In this document: positions 1-5,258 of the stretch, piece by piece
Numbering within the stretch: the first letter of the stretch is position 1
Layout: each line of letters opens with the position of its first letter
Translations under genes and position numbers: made by a program
From: Candidatus Pacearchaeota archaeon CG10_big_fil_rev_8_21_14_0_10_30_48
Lineage (GTDB): Archaea > Nanobdellota > Nanobdellia > Pacearchaeales > GW2011-AR1
Assembly (NCBI GenBank): GCA_002763155.1
Contig: PFCU01000034.1
Location: 3,017-12,810, forward strand
Length of the DNA stretch: 9,794 nt
Direction: 5' to 3'
Notes under the pieces: model-generated
The model's input: the letters and a program-made list of their open reading frames with translations, nothing else
Told to the model about the DNA's origin: nothing
Database searches by the model: none

Positions 1-1
1 T

Positions 2-112
2 ATGCATTTTCCATTTAATGGGTTTAATATTAATAAAATAAATATTTCACATTATGAAAAAGTTAATCTTTCTTCCCCTTATGAAGATTTGGAAATTTAC
101 AGGAAAAAATAA
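2..112 (+). CDS. C-terminal end of an unidentified protein (partial at left edge)
   Basis: An open frame enters from the left edge and ends at TAA 110-112, giving 36 visible residues that end in YEDLEIYRKK. A Met codon sits at 2-4, but with so little sequence it is more likely internal than the true start. No motif or family is recognisable. The residues are polar, rich in Asn, Ile, Tyr and Lys, with no membrane segment. The next gene starts 71 bases downstream behind its own promoter-like box, so the two need not share a transcript. The frame could also be chance in such AT-rich DNA. Confidence 0.35.
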   Translation: MHFPFNGFNINKINISHYEKVNLSSPYEDLEIYRKK

Positions 113-153
113 ATAATTTTGCTGACAAAGAAGATTATCGACTAAGACAATAA

Positions 154-163
154 TATTTAATAA
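154..163 (+). promoter_or_regulatory. TATA-like box for the 184-609 gene
   Basis: The AT-only run TATTTAATAA is centred about 25 bases before the ATG at 184. This is the spacing expected for an archaeal TATA box driving a leaderless mRNA. No Shine-Dalgarno-like sequence precedes the ATG (CTATTTTT), which agrees with leaderless translation. The background is AT-rich, so the box itself is only suggestive. Confidence 0.5.
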
Positions 164-183
164 TTAAGTTCTTTTCTATTTTT

Positions 184-609
184 ATGGGAGATAGAATTCC
201 GATACCGCTTTATCCTGAAGATATTTATTTACTAACTCTTGAAGAATTACTTTTTTCTAAGAAAGGGCTTAATAATTTTTTAGAAATTAGAAAAAAAGAA
301 TTAGAAAGCGCGTATGAAGAAATAAATCAAAGGGATTTTTATTATTTAGAATATTTAATTCAGTGTGAAGCTAACAATGAGGATGTGGGAAAGGAATCTA
401 TGATATTTATTTCAGGAAAAGGTTTATTGAAAGGTAAACATAGTATAGATAAAACTAAATTTCTTCATGCATTAAGAAAAGAATACGAAGAAGAATTTGA
501 ATCCCTAAAAGTAATATATGATGGTATTTCTACATTGGATTGGGATATTTGTCTTACTGGTTATACGGATGTTATTTACGTCTCGCGCGAAACAAACAAA
601 AGAATTTAA
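184..609 (+). CDS. Hypothetical protein, 141 residues
   Basis: I do not recognise this protein. The frame runs from ATG 184 to TAA 607-609 and contains no transmembrane segment or signal peptide. The N-terminal part (PIPLYPEDIYLLTLEELLF, about residues 6-24) is followed by a charged, probably helical stretch rich in Lys and Glu (about residues 28-50), and a second acidic helix lies near residues 95-108 (KEYEEEFESLK). The C-terminal third (DWDICLTGYTDVIYVSRET) looks like beta strands. It has only one or two cysteines and no metal or nucleotide-binding motif I can name. It stands alone, with a TATA-like box before it and a T-rich tract after it, and is not part of the polymerase operon. The start is chosen from the promoter spacing. 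A soluble lineage-specific protein is the most that can be said. Confidence 0.65.
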   Translation: MGDRIPIPLYPEDIYLLTLEELLFSKKGLNNFLEIRKKELESAYEEINQRDFYYLEYLIQCEANNEDVGKESMIFISGKGLLKGKHSIDKTKFLHALRKEYEEEFESLKVIYDGISTLDWDICLTGYTDVIYVSRETNKRI

Positions 610-613
610 AAAC
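605..613 (+). promoter_or_regulatory. Possible TATA box before the tRNA-remnant/hairpin region
   Basis: TTTAAAAAC overlaps the stop codon of the 184-609 gene. It resembles an archaeal TATA box, and the same nine bases recur at 1142-1150. A start site 25-30 bases downstream would fall at about 634-640, exactly where the tRNA-like fragment begins. It could be the old promoter of a decayed tRNA copy, or could drive a transcript of the hairpins and the real tRNA. No transcript evidence is available. Confidence 0.3.
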
Positions 614-617
614 ATGA

Positions 618-628
618 TTTTTCTTTTT
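618..628 (+). terminator. Oligo-T tract after the 184-609 gene
   Basis: TTTTTCTTTTT lies 9 bases after the stop codon at 607-609. Archaeal RNA polymerases terminate at T-runs on the non-template strand without needing a hairpin, so this is a plausible end of the upstream transcript. Confidence 0.5.
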
Positions 629-639
629 CAATAAGAACA

Positions 640-652
640 GATCCGTAGCTCA
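640..652 (+). pseudogene. 5' remnant of a second tRNA-Lys copy
   Basis: The 13 bases GATCCGTAGCTCA are identical to positions 809-821 of the intact tRNA-Lys, covering acceptor-stem bases 2-7, the two linker bases and the first strand of the D stem. The matching 3' half of a tRNA is absent. Four bases later starts the same CTTACTTTC sequence that follows the real tRNA by 7 bases. The simplest reading is a tandem copy of tRNA plus its downstream repeat in which the tRNA body was lost. A chance 13-base match cannot be excluded from this alone, but the shared downstream context makes it unlikely. Confidence 0.5.
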
Positions 653-655
653 CGG

Positions 656-751
656 CTTACTTTCTTTTAGAAAGTTGAGAATGAAAATTCTCAAACCCAC
701 AAAACCCTCGTGGTTTTGCGTAAAGAAAGTTTCCTGGGAAATCAAAGAAAA
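656..751 (+). repeat. Structured repeat, long copy (three hairpins plus conserved 30-base 3' block)
   Basis: The copy opens with CTTACTTTCTTTT (656-668), identical to 973-985, and ends with a 30-base block (722-751) that matches 990-1019 at 28 positions. Between these lie about 53 bases that the short copy lacks. Within it are three perfect hairpins: ACTTTCT/AGAAAGT (659-665 with 669-675, 3-base loop), TTGAGAAT/ATTCTCAA (675-682 with 687-694, GAAA loop) and CAAAACC/GGTTTTG (700-706 with 712-718, 5-base loop). The outer arms ACTTTCTTT (659-667) and AAAGAAAGT (722-730) are also complementary, so the whole could fold as one branched structure. It is not a tRNA, rRNA or CRISPR repeat. Whether it acts as RNA or is a small non-coding mobile repeat cannot be told from two copies. 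Confidence 0.65.
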
Positions 752-757
752 CTATGT

Positions 758-778
758 TTGCTGAATGTAATTTAGCAA
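758..778 (+). other. Hairpin between the repeat and the tRNA gene
   Basis: TTGCTGAAT (758-766) and ATTTAGCAA (770-778) form a 9-base-pair stem with one G-T wobble and a GTA loop. It ends 29 bases before the tRNA-Lys gene, where a promoter would be expected. It is the fourth hairpin in about 120 bases. A role as an RNA structure, a binding site or a chance palindrome cannot be separated here. Confidence 0.45.
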
Positions 779-807
779 TTGTTTATTTGTCGCTACGGAA
801 ACAGCAT

Positions 808-966
808 GGATCCGTAGCTCAGTCTGGTTAGAGCACTGGCCTTTTAAGTGTAAAAAGAACCTTAGGTTCTTCTTACGACATCTCCTAAATGAGGACAACC
901 GAAGGTTGTCTTATGGAGAGTAATGAAGAGAGCCAGGTGTCGAGGGTTCAAATCCCTTCGGGTCCA
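808..966 (+). tRNA. tRNA-Lys (anticodon UUU) with an 84-base intron
   Basis: Exons 808-846 and 931-966 give a 75-base tRNA with all arms intact. The acceptor stem is GGATCCG (808-814) with CGGGTCC (959-965), including one T-G pair. The D stem is GCTC/GAGC (817-820 with 831-834), with GG in the loop. The anticodon stem is CTGGC/GCCAG (836-840 with 932-936). The T arm is GAGGG/CCCTT around TTCAAAT (942-958). The loop CTTTTAA places TTT (843-845) as anticodon, so it reads lysine codons AAA/AAG. The discriminator base is A (966) and CCA is not encoded. The intron lies at the canonical 37/38 site and its junctions form a classical bulge-helix-bulge. A short copy of the structured repeat begins 7 bases after the 3' end and supplies an oligo-T run for termination. 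Confidence 0.95.
847..930 (+). other. tRNA-Lys intron (84 bases, position 37/38) with bulge-helix-bulge
   Basis: The four-pair central helix is C841-G928, T842-A927, T843-A926 and T844-G925. It is flanked by three-base bulges TAA (845-847) and AGA (929-931), with the cuts after the second base of each bulge. This is the hallmark substrate of the archaeal tRNA splicing endonuclease. The intron body folds into two hairpins. The first is AAGAACC/GGTTCTT (855-861 with 865-871), extended by GTAA/TTAC (850-853 with 873-876) across one mismatch. The second is GACAACC/GGTTGTC (894-900 with 904-910), extended by TCTCC/GGAGA (881-885 with 915-919). No C/D-box motifs or open frame are present. Confidence 0.92.
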
Positions 967-972
967 TTCCAA

Positions 973-1033
973 CTTACTTTCTTTTTCTAAAAGAAAGTTT
1001 CTTGAGAAATCAAAGAAAATTGAGGGTTTTGCG
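973..1033 (+). repeat. Structured repeat, short copy, directly after tRNA-Lys
   Basis: It shares CTTACTTTCTTTT with 656-668 and a 30-base block (990-1019) with 722-751. Here the two outer arms meet directly, forming a perfect 10-base-pair hairpin ACTTTCTTTT/AAAAGAAAGT (976-985 with 989-998) with a TCT loop. The internal hairpins of the long copy are missing. GGTTTTGCG (1025-1033) recurs from 712-720, and GAGGGTTTTG (1022-1031) is the exact reverse complement of 700-709. The T-rich left arm may terminate the tRNA transcript. From here to the rpoH promoter the sequence is AT-rich, with a T6 run (1051-1056) and one more TATA-like box (1142-1150). Confidence 0.65.
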
Positions 1034-1141
1034 AAATTAGAAAATAAGTATTTTTTAGACAGTAGTTTAATTAATTAGAATTATACATTAAATTCCGTTA
1101 CTAAAAGGTAATGAAAGAATTCTTCGTTAGAAAAGCAAAGA

Positions 1142-1150
1142 TTTAAAAAC
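1142..1150 (+). promoter_or_regulatory. Possible distal TATA box upstream of rpoH
   Basis: TTTAAAAAC is identical to 605-613. It lies about 90 bases before the rpoH start, so a transcript from it would have a leader of about 65-70 bases or be a separate small RNA. It is weaker as the rpoH promoter than the box at 1208-1220, whose spacing is right for a leaderless message. Confidence 0.25.
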
Positions 1151-1207
1151 CAATTTTTGATAATATTTAGTATTAGAAAGTTGTAAATGTAATCTCCAAC
1201 ATTTCAA

Positions 1208-1220
1208 TTTATTAAATAAA
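1208..1220 (+). promoter_or_regulatory. TATA-like box of the rpoH-rpoB-rpoA operon
   Basis: TTTATTAAATAAA is centred about 25 bases before the rpoH ATG (1239). The bases just before the ATG (TTATCCCT) carry no Shine-Dalgarno sequence. The arrangement fits a leaderless operon mRNA, with internal genes translated by coupling or ribosome-binding sites. Confidence 0.55.
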
Positions 1221-1238
1221 TCCAAAATTATTATCCCT

Positions 1239-1445
1239 ATGCATATATTTCAACCAAAACACGTTAAGCTTAATAAAAAAGATGAAGAAAAATTACTTGT
1301 GGAATTAAATATTTCTAAAACACAATTACCGAAGATAAAAAAAGAAGATCCTGCAATTCAAGAAGGATGTGAAATTGGAGACATTATAAAAATTGAGAGA
1401 AAGGAGGGCGATAAAATTCACAATTATTATCGTGTGGTGATATAA
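1239..1445 (+). CDS. rpoH: DNA-directed RNA polymerase subunit H (Rpb5 C-terminal-like)
   Basis: This 68-residue protein is the archaeal counterpart of the C-terminal domain of eukaryotic Rpb5. It sits at the jaw of RNA polymerase near the incoming DNA. The family signatures are visible in order: PKHVKL near the N-terminus (residues 6-11), the basic/acidic helix, ISKTQLPKIKKEDPAI (about 25-40), GCEIGDIIKIERK (about 43-55) and the terminal YYRVVI. The length is normal for a slightly short archaeal RpoH (usually about 75-85 residues). It is the first gene of the operon, directly before rpoB as in most archaea, and its stop TAA shares one base with the rpoB start (TAATG at 1443-1447). The only ATG that keeps the N-terminal HIFQPKH motif with correct promoter spacing is 1239. 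Confidence 0.95.
   Translation: MHIFQPKHVKLNKKDEEKLLVELNISKTQLPKIKKEDPAIQEGCEIGDIIKIERKEGDKIHNYYRVVI
1436..1441 (+). promoter_or_regulatory. Ribosome binding site of rpoB
   Basis: GGTGAT lies inside the end of rpoH, three bases before the rpoB ATG at 1445. It matches the GGTGATC part of the archaeal anti-Shine-Dalgarno complement. It supports the chosen start and translational coupling from rpoH to rpoB. Confidence 0.6.
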
Positions 1446-4400
1446 TGTACAACGGATTAAAACTTAACTTAAAAAATGATGATCATGTGGTGTTAAAAAA
1501 ATACCTTTCTGAAAACTCTTTAGTCGAGAGTAATTTAAAATCTTTTAATAATTTTATTGGAAAAAGAATGCAAGAAATTGTTAGCGAAATTTCTGAAAAT
1601 ATTGATAACGAAGACATTGAAATTAAATTAGGAAAAATCCGCGTCGGAAATCCCAATGTTATCGAGTCTGATGGTTCAACAAGTTTAATCACTCCTACTG
1701 AAGCACGTTTAAGAAATCTTACATATAGCTCTCCAATATATATGGAAATGTCAATTAAACAGGACGGACAAATTGAAAATCAAGAAGTTGAAATTGGACG
1801 AATACCCGTTATGGTAAGAAGTAAAGTTTGTAATCTTTATGATAAAGGAAAAGAAGATTTAGAAAAAGAATATATGGATCCTCAAGACCCAGGAGGTTAT
1901 TTTATTGTTAATGGAAATGAAAGAATTATGACCATGATTGAAGATCTTGCCGCGAACCAACCTTTTGTTGAGATGGTTAAGAAAAAAGAAACTCTCAGAC
2001 TTTTTTCTTCTCGAGGAGCTTATAGAATTCCAATGACAATTACTGAATCATCTGAAGGAATTTTAGAAGTTACATTTTCAAGATTCAAAAATATTCCTGC
2101 GATTGTTTTAATGAAAGCCTTAGGTTTATTGAAAGAAGCAGATATTGCAAAATATATTGGAATTGAAAATGATACTGTGATTGTTAATTTGTATGAATAT
2201 GCAAAACTTGGTTCTGCTGAAGATGCAATGATGGAGATTGCAGAAAAAACAAATGTTCAAGGAACAAAAAAAGAAATTCTTGACAGAATTAAACAAAGAT
2301 TAGATTCTTACTTCCTTCCACATATTGGATTGAAAAGAGAAAAGCGTATTGACAAAGCAATTACACTTTGTAAATTAATAAAACAATTTTTAGCATTTAA
2401 AGAAGACCCGAGCATTACCGTCGATAAAGACCATTACTCAAACAAGCGTGTTAGATTAAGTGGAGATTTATTAAGTGATTTATTCAGAGTTAACTTAAAT
2501 ATTTTGGTAAGAGATGTAAAATATTCTTTGCAAAAAACTTTGAAAAGAAAAAAGTTTTTCAGTATTAAAACAATTGCTAAATCGACTTTATTTTCTCACA
2601 GAATTAAATCAGCAATTGCAACTGGTTCTTGGATTGGAGAGAGAAAAGGAATTACACAAAATATGGATAAGACAAATTATATGTCTATTCTTTCACAATT
2701 GCAAAAAGTTTCTTCGACACTTGCAGGAGAACAAACAAATTTCCTTGCGAGAACATTACACCCAACACATTACGGAAGATTCTGTCCTATCGAAACCCCA
2801 GAAGGAACTGAAATTGGATTAAGAAAAAATTTAGCATTAATGGCAAAAATTTCTACCCGAGTTTCAATGGATGAAGACCAAATCATTAAAGAGATTGAAA
2901 AAATTGGATTAAGCCACGAACAAGGAAATTATGATGTATTCATGAACGGGATTTTTGTTGGAAGTATTGTAGATTACCATAAATTTATTTCTGATTTCCA
3001 AGCAGTTAGAAGAAAAGGAGAAATTTCAAGAGAAGTAAGTATTAGATTTGAAAATAAACATAACATTATTGTTATTCTTTCAGATACAGGAAGAGTATTA
3101 AGACCATTAATTATCGTCGATAACGGGATTCCAAGATTAAAAGATGAACATATTCAAAAATTAAAAAACGGGGAAATGAAATGGGAAGATTTAATTAAAG
3201 ATGAACTTGTTGAATATGTCGACGCATCTGAAGAAGATAATTTATTGCCTGCATTAAATAAAGAGGATTTAACTCCTGAACATACTCATTTAGAAATTGA
3301 TAGAGTTGCTTTTTTAGGCCCGATAACAAGTTTAGTAAGTTTTGGAAATCACGATCAGTCTTCTCGTTTGATTAGAGGAAGTAAAACACAAAAGCAGGGA
3401 CTTGGATTATATGCTGCAAATTATTTAACAAGAATCGACACAGATGTTTCAATTCTCCATTATCCTCAGCAACCAATTGTTAGAAGTTTTGTTTATGATG
3501 CTTTGAATGTTTACCCTGTTGGACAAAATATCGTCGTTGCAGTTATGACTCACGAAGGTTATAATATGGAAGACGCTTTAGTAATTAATCAAGCAAGTGT
3601 TGATAGAGGATTTGGAAGAAGTACATATTTCCGGCCGTATAGTTCTGTTGAATTAAATTATGCGGGAGGACTTGCTGATGAAATCGGTATTCCTACAAAA
3701 GATGTTTCAGGTTATAGAACAGAAGAGTCTTATAGATATTTAGAAGATGACGGAATTGTTTATCCTGAAGCTAAATTAAATTCTGGAGAAGTTATGATTG
3801 GTAAAATCTCTCCCCCTAAATTCCTTTCAGAAGCGAGAGATATTAGTATTAAAGCTCAGAAAGAAGCGAGTTCGGTTATGAGACAAGAAGAAAGTGGAAT
3901 TATGGATGGACTATTTATCACATTAGATGAAAACGGAAATAAAATTGTTCAAGTAAGAACTCGTGATCCGAGAATGCCTGAACCTGGGGACAAATTTTCA
4001 ACTGCGCACGGACAGAAAGGAGTTATCGGTGCTTTGATTCCTGAAGAAGATATTCCATTTAGTGTTAAGGGAATTAGACCTGATTTAATTTTCAATCCAC
4101 ACGGTATCCCGTCGAGAATGACTGTTGGTTATTTGTTAGAACTTATCACTGGAAAACTTGGGTGTCTTAAAGGAGAAATCATGGACGGAACTTCTTTTAC
4201 AGAAAGAGATATTAAAGGAGTAGAAAGTCAATTGAAAGAACTTGGATTTAGATACGACGGAAAAGAAACAATGTATAATGGAGTTACAGGAAAAATGATG
4301 CCTGCTAAAATTTATATCGGAGATATGTATTATTTGAAATTAAAATATATGGTAAGTAATAAAATGCACGCGCGAGCTTCTGGAAAAGTTGCGTTATTAA

Positions 4401-4720
4401 CAAGACAACCAATTGAAGGAAGAAGTCGGGGAGGAGCATTAAGATTAGGAGAAATGGAGCAACAGGCACTTGTAGCTCACGGAGCATCTCTATTATTAAA
4501 AGAAAGATACGACTCTGATAAAGTTATAATTAATATCTGTTCAAAATGTGGATGCCTTGGAATTAAAGATAGCTTAAGAAAGAAAACTTATTGTCCTTTA
4601 TGTAATTCGACAGAAATTGACGACGTGGAAGTGTCTTACGCTTTCAAATTGTTAGCTGAAGAATTATTGGGAATGCACATCCGAACAGGATTTGAATTGA
4701 AAAATAAGTACGAGGAATAA
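1445..4720 (+). CDS. rpoB: DNA-directed RNA polymerase subunit B (Rpb2/beta-like, unsplit)
   Basis: This is the second-largest polymerase subunit, 1091 residues, holding the B'' and B' parts in one chain (many methanogens split them). It forms one side of the active-site cleft with RpoA. Visible landmarks include GDLLSDLF in the lobe/fork region (about 340-347), HPTHYGRFCPIETPEG (439-454), the active-site pair E709-D710 in YNMEDALVINQASVDRG, GDKFSTAHGQKG (848-859, hybrid binding), GRSRGGALRLGEMEQ (992-1006, switch/anchor region) and a C-terminal zinc ribbon with C1032, C1035, C1050 and C1053. No intein interrupts the conserved motifs. The archaeal RSRDGGLRFGEMERD consensus is altered here to RSRGGALRLGEMEQQ. 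The gene overlaps rpoH by one base and is followed after 5 bases by the deoxyribosyltransferase-like gene, rather than directly by rpoA. Confidence 0.98.
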   Translation: MYNGLKLNLKNDDHVVLKKYLSENSLVESNLKSFNNFIGKRMQEIVSEISENIDNEDIEIKLGKIRVGNPNVIESDGSTSLITPTEARLRNLTYSSPIYMEMSIKQDGQIENQEVEIGRIPVMVRSKVCNLYDKGKEDLEKEYMDPQDPGGYFIVNGNERIMTMIEDLAANQPFVEMVKKKETLRLFSSRGAYRIPMTITESSEGILEVTFSRFKNIPAIVLMKALGLLKEADIAKYIGIENDTVIVNLYEYAKLGSAEDAMMEIAEKTNVQGTKKEILDRIKQRLDSYFLPHIGLKREKRIDKAITLCKLIKQFLAFKEDPSITVDKDHYSNKRVRLSGDLLSDLFRVNLNILVRDVKYSLQKTLKRKKFFSIKTIAKSTLFSHRIKSAIATGSWIGERKGITQNMDKTNYMSILSQLQKVSSTLAGEQTNFLARTLHPTHYGRFCPIETPEGTEIGLRKNLALMAKISTRVSMDEDQIIKEIEKIGLSHEQGNYDVFMNGIFVGSIVDYHKFISDFQAVRRKGEISREVSIRFENKHNIIVILSDTGRVLRPLIIVDNGIPRLKDEHIQKLKNGEMKWEDLIKDELVEYVDASEEDNLLPALNKEDLTPEHTHLEIDRVAFLGPITSLVSFGNHDQSSRLIRGSKTQKQGLGLYAANYLTRIDTDVSILHYPQQPIVRSFVYDALNVYPVGQNIVVAVMTHEGYNMEDALVINQASVDRGFGRSTYFRPYSSVELNYAGGLADEIGIPTKDVSGYRTEESYRYLEDDGIVYPEAKLNSGEVMIGKISPPKFLSEARDISIKAQKEASSVMRQEESGIMDGLFITLDENGNKIVQVRTRDPRMPEPGDKFSTAHGQKGVIGALIPEEDIPFSVKGIRPDLIFNPHGIPSRMTVGYLLELITGKLGCLKGEIMDGTSFTERDIKGVESQLKELGFRYDGKETMYNGVTGKMMPAKIYIGDMYYLKLKYMVSNKMHARASGKVALLTRQPIEGRSRGGALRLGEMEQQALVAHGASLLLKERYDSDKVIINICSKCGCLGIKDSLRKKTYCPLCNSTEIDDVEVSYAFKLLAEELLGMHIRTGFELKNKYEE

Positions 4721-4723
4721 ATA

Positions 4724-4737
4724 AAATGGTAAATGAA
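4724..4737 (+). repeat. 14-base direct repeat at a start codon, copy 1
   Basis: AAATGGTAAATGAA spans the start of the deoxyribosyltransferase-like gene (ATG 4726) and is identical to 5062-5075 at the start of the next gene. The two copies are exactly 338 bases apart and bracket that whole gene. Both proteins therefore begin MVNE. Confidence 0.75.
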
Positions 4738-5070
4738 AAACATCCAGAAATAGTAACCCTTTGTGGAAGTACAAAATTTAAAGAACAATATTTAGAAATG
4801 CAGAAAAGTTTAACTCTTGAAGGAAAAATTGTTTTATCTTGCGGATTATTTAATCATGCTGATGGAGAAACTTTAACAGAAACACAAAAAGAAATGTTAG
4901 ATGAATTGCACTTAAGAAAAATAGATTTATCAGATAGTATTTATGTAATTGATTTTGACAATTATATTGGTCAAAGTACTAAGAATGAAATTTCATACGC
5001 TAAAAGTAAAGGTAAAAAAATAAAATTTTATTCACAAGAAAAAATAAGACAAATGGAAAACAAATGGTAA
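4726..5070 (+). CDS. Nucleoside 2-deoxyribosyltransferase-like protein
   Basis: This small (114-residue) Rossmann-like protein resembles the nucleoside 2-deoxyribosyltransferase / DUF4406-type superfamily. Members of that group cleave or exchange the N-glycosidic bond of (deoxy)nucleosides or nucleotides and are frequent in phage and salvage contexts. Motifs seen are the N-terminal strand-loop IVTLCGSTKF (9-18), a helix then strand KIVLSCGLF (34-42), DELHLRKIDLSDSIYVID (59-76), and YIGQSTKNEISYAKSKGKKIKFY (80-102). In the last motif, S84, T85 and E88 sit where the family binds phosphate/ribose and places its catalytic glutamate. The length is typical of the small versions. GAGGAA (4712-4717) in the end of rpoB can serve as its ribosome binding site. 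The gene is 5 bases after rpoB and overlaps the next gene by 7 bases, so it is co-transcribed with polymerase genes, which is not its usual place. The exact substrate cannot be told. Confidence 0.8.
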   Translation: MVNEKHPEIVTLCGSTKFKEQYLEMQKSLTLEGKIVLSCGLFNHADGETLTETQKEMLDELHLRKIDLSDSIYVIDFDNYIGQSTKNEISYAKSKGKKIKFYSQEKIRQMENKW

Positions 5071-5075
5071 ATGAA
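5062..5075 (+). repeat. 14-base direct repeat at a start codon, copy 2
   Basis: It is identical to 4724-4737. It covers the end of the deoxyribosyltransferase-like gene (stop 5068-5070) and the start (5064) of the cysteine-rich gene. Recombination between the two copies would remove the first gene and leave the cysteine-rich gene 5 bases after rpoB with the same ribosome binding site. Confidence 0.75.
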
Positions 5076-5258
5076 GGAATATTAGGAATAGAATCTCGGG
5101 AAAGAGAACATATACAAATAGATAGTAGATATTGTCCTTTTTCATTAGGAGAATGTTTAGGAGCAAGAGATGAACAATTAAGAAACGAAGTTTGCCACAA
5201 AGATTATTGCTTTTGTTCCCAATATAGTGGACGAATAGCGGAGATAGATAGAAGATGA
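5064..5258 (+). CDS. Small cysteine-rich protein, 64 residues
   Basis: I do not recognise this family. Five cysteines fall in the second half (C24, C31, C44, C49, C51), in the pattern C-x6-C-x12-C-x4-C-x-C with a His at 45, which could bind zinc or an iron-sulfur cluster. Charged residues fill the rest (IESREREHIQID near the start, GRIAEIDRR at the end), and there is no signal peptide or membrane segment. It overlaps the gene before it by 7 bases, and its TGA overlaps the rpoA ATG by four bases (ATGA at 5255-5258). Such coupling strongly supports that it is translated. A partner of RNA polymerase is an attractive guess from its place between rpoB and rpoA, but the sequence does not show it. 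The ATG at 5064 is the only sensible start in this frame. Confidence 0.7.
   Translation: MVNEGILGIESREREHIQIDSRYCPFSLGECLGARDEQLRNEVCHKDYCFCSQYSGRIAEIDRR

Noticed and set aside
847..930. A C/D-box guide RNA in the tRNA intron
   Set aside because: Some archaeal tRNA introns hold such guides, but no RTGATGA box C or paired CTGA box D is present.
640..1033. CRISPR array
   Set aside because: There are only two copies of the repeat block, they are far apart, a tRNA gene lies between them, and there is no regular spacer length.
1483..1692. Minus-strand frames inside rpoB and rpoA (also 4305-4487 and 5343-5654)
   Set aside because: They are fully inside strongly conserved polymerase sequence and have no family resemblance or start signals.
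2574..2822. Plus-strand alternative frames inside rpoB and rpoA (also 5958-6173 and 6297-6479)
   Set aside because: They are out-of-frame readings of conserved polymerase motifs, with no independent support.
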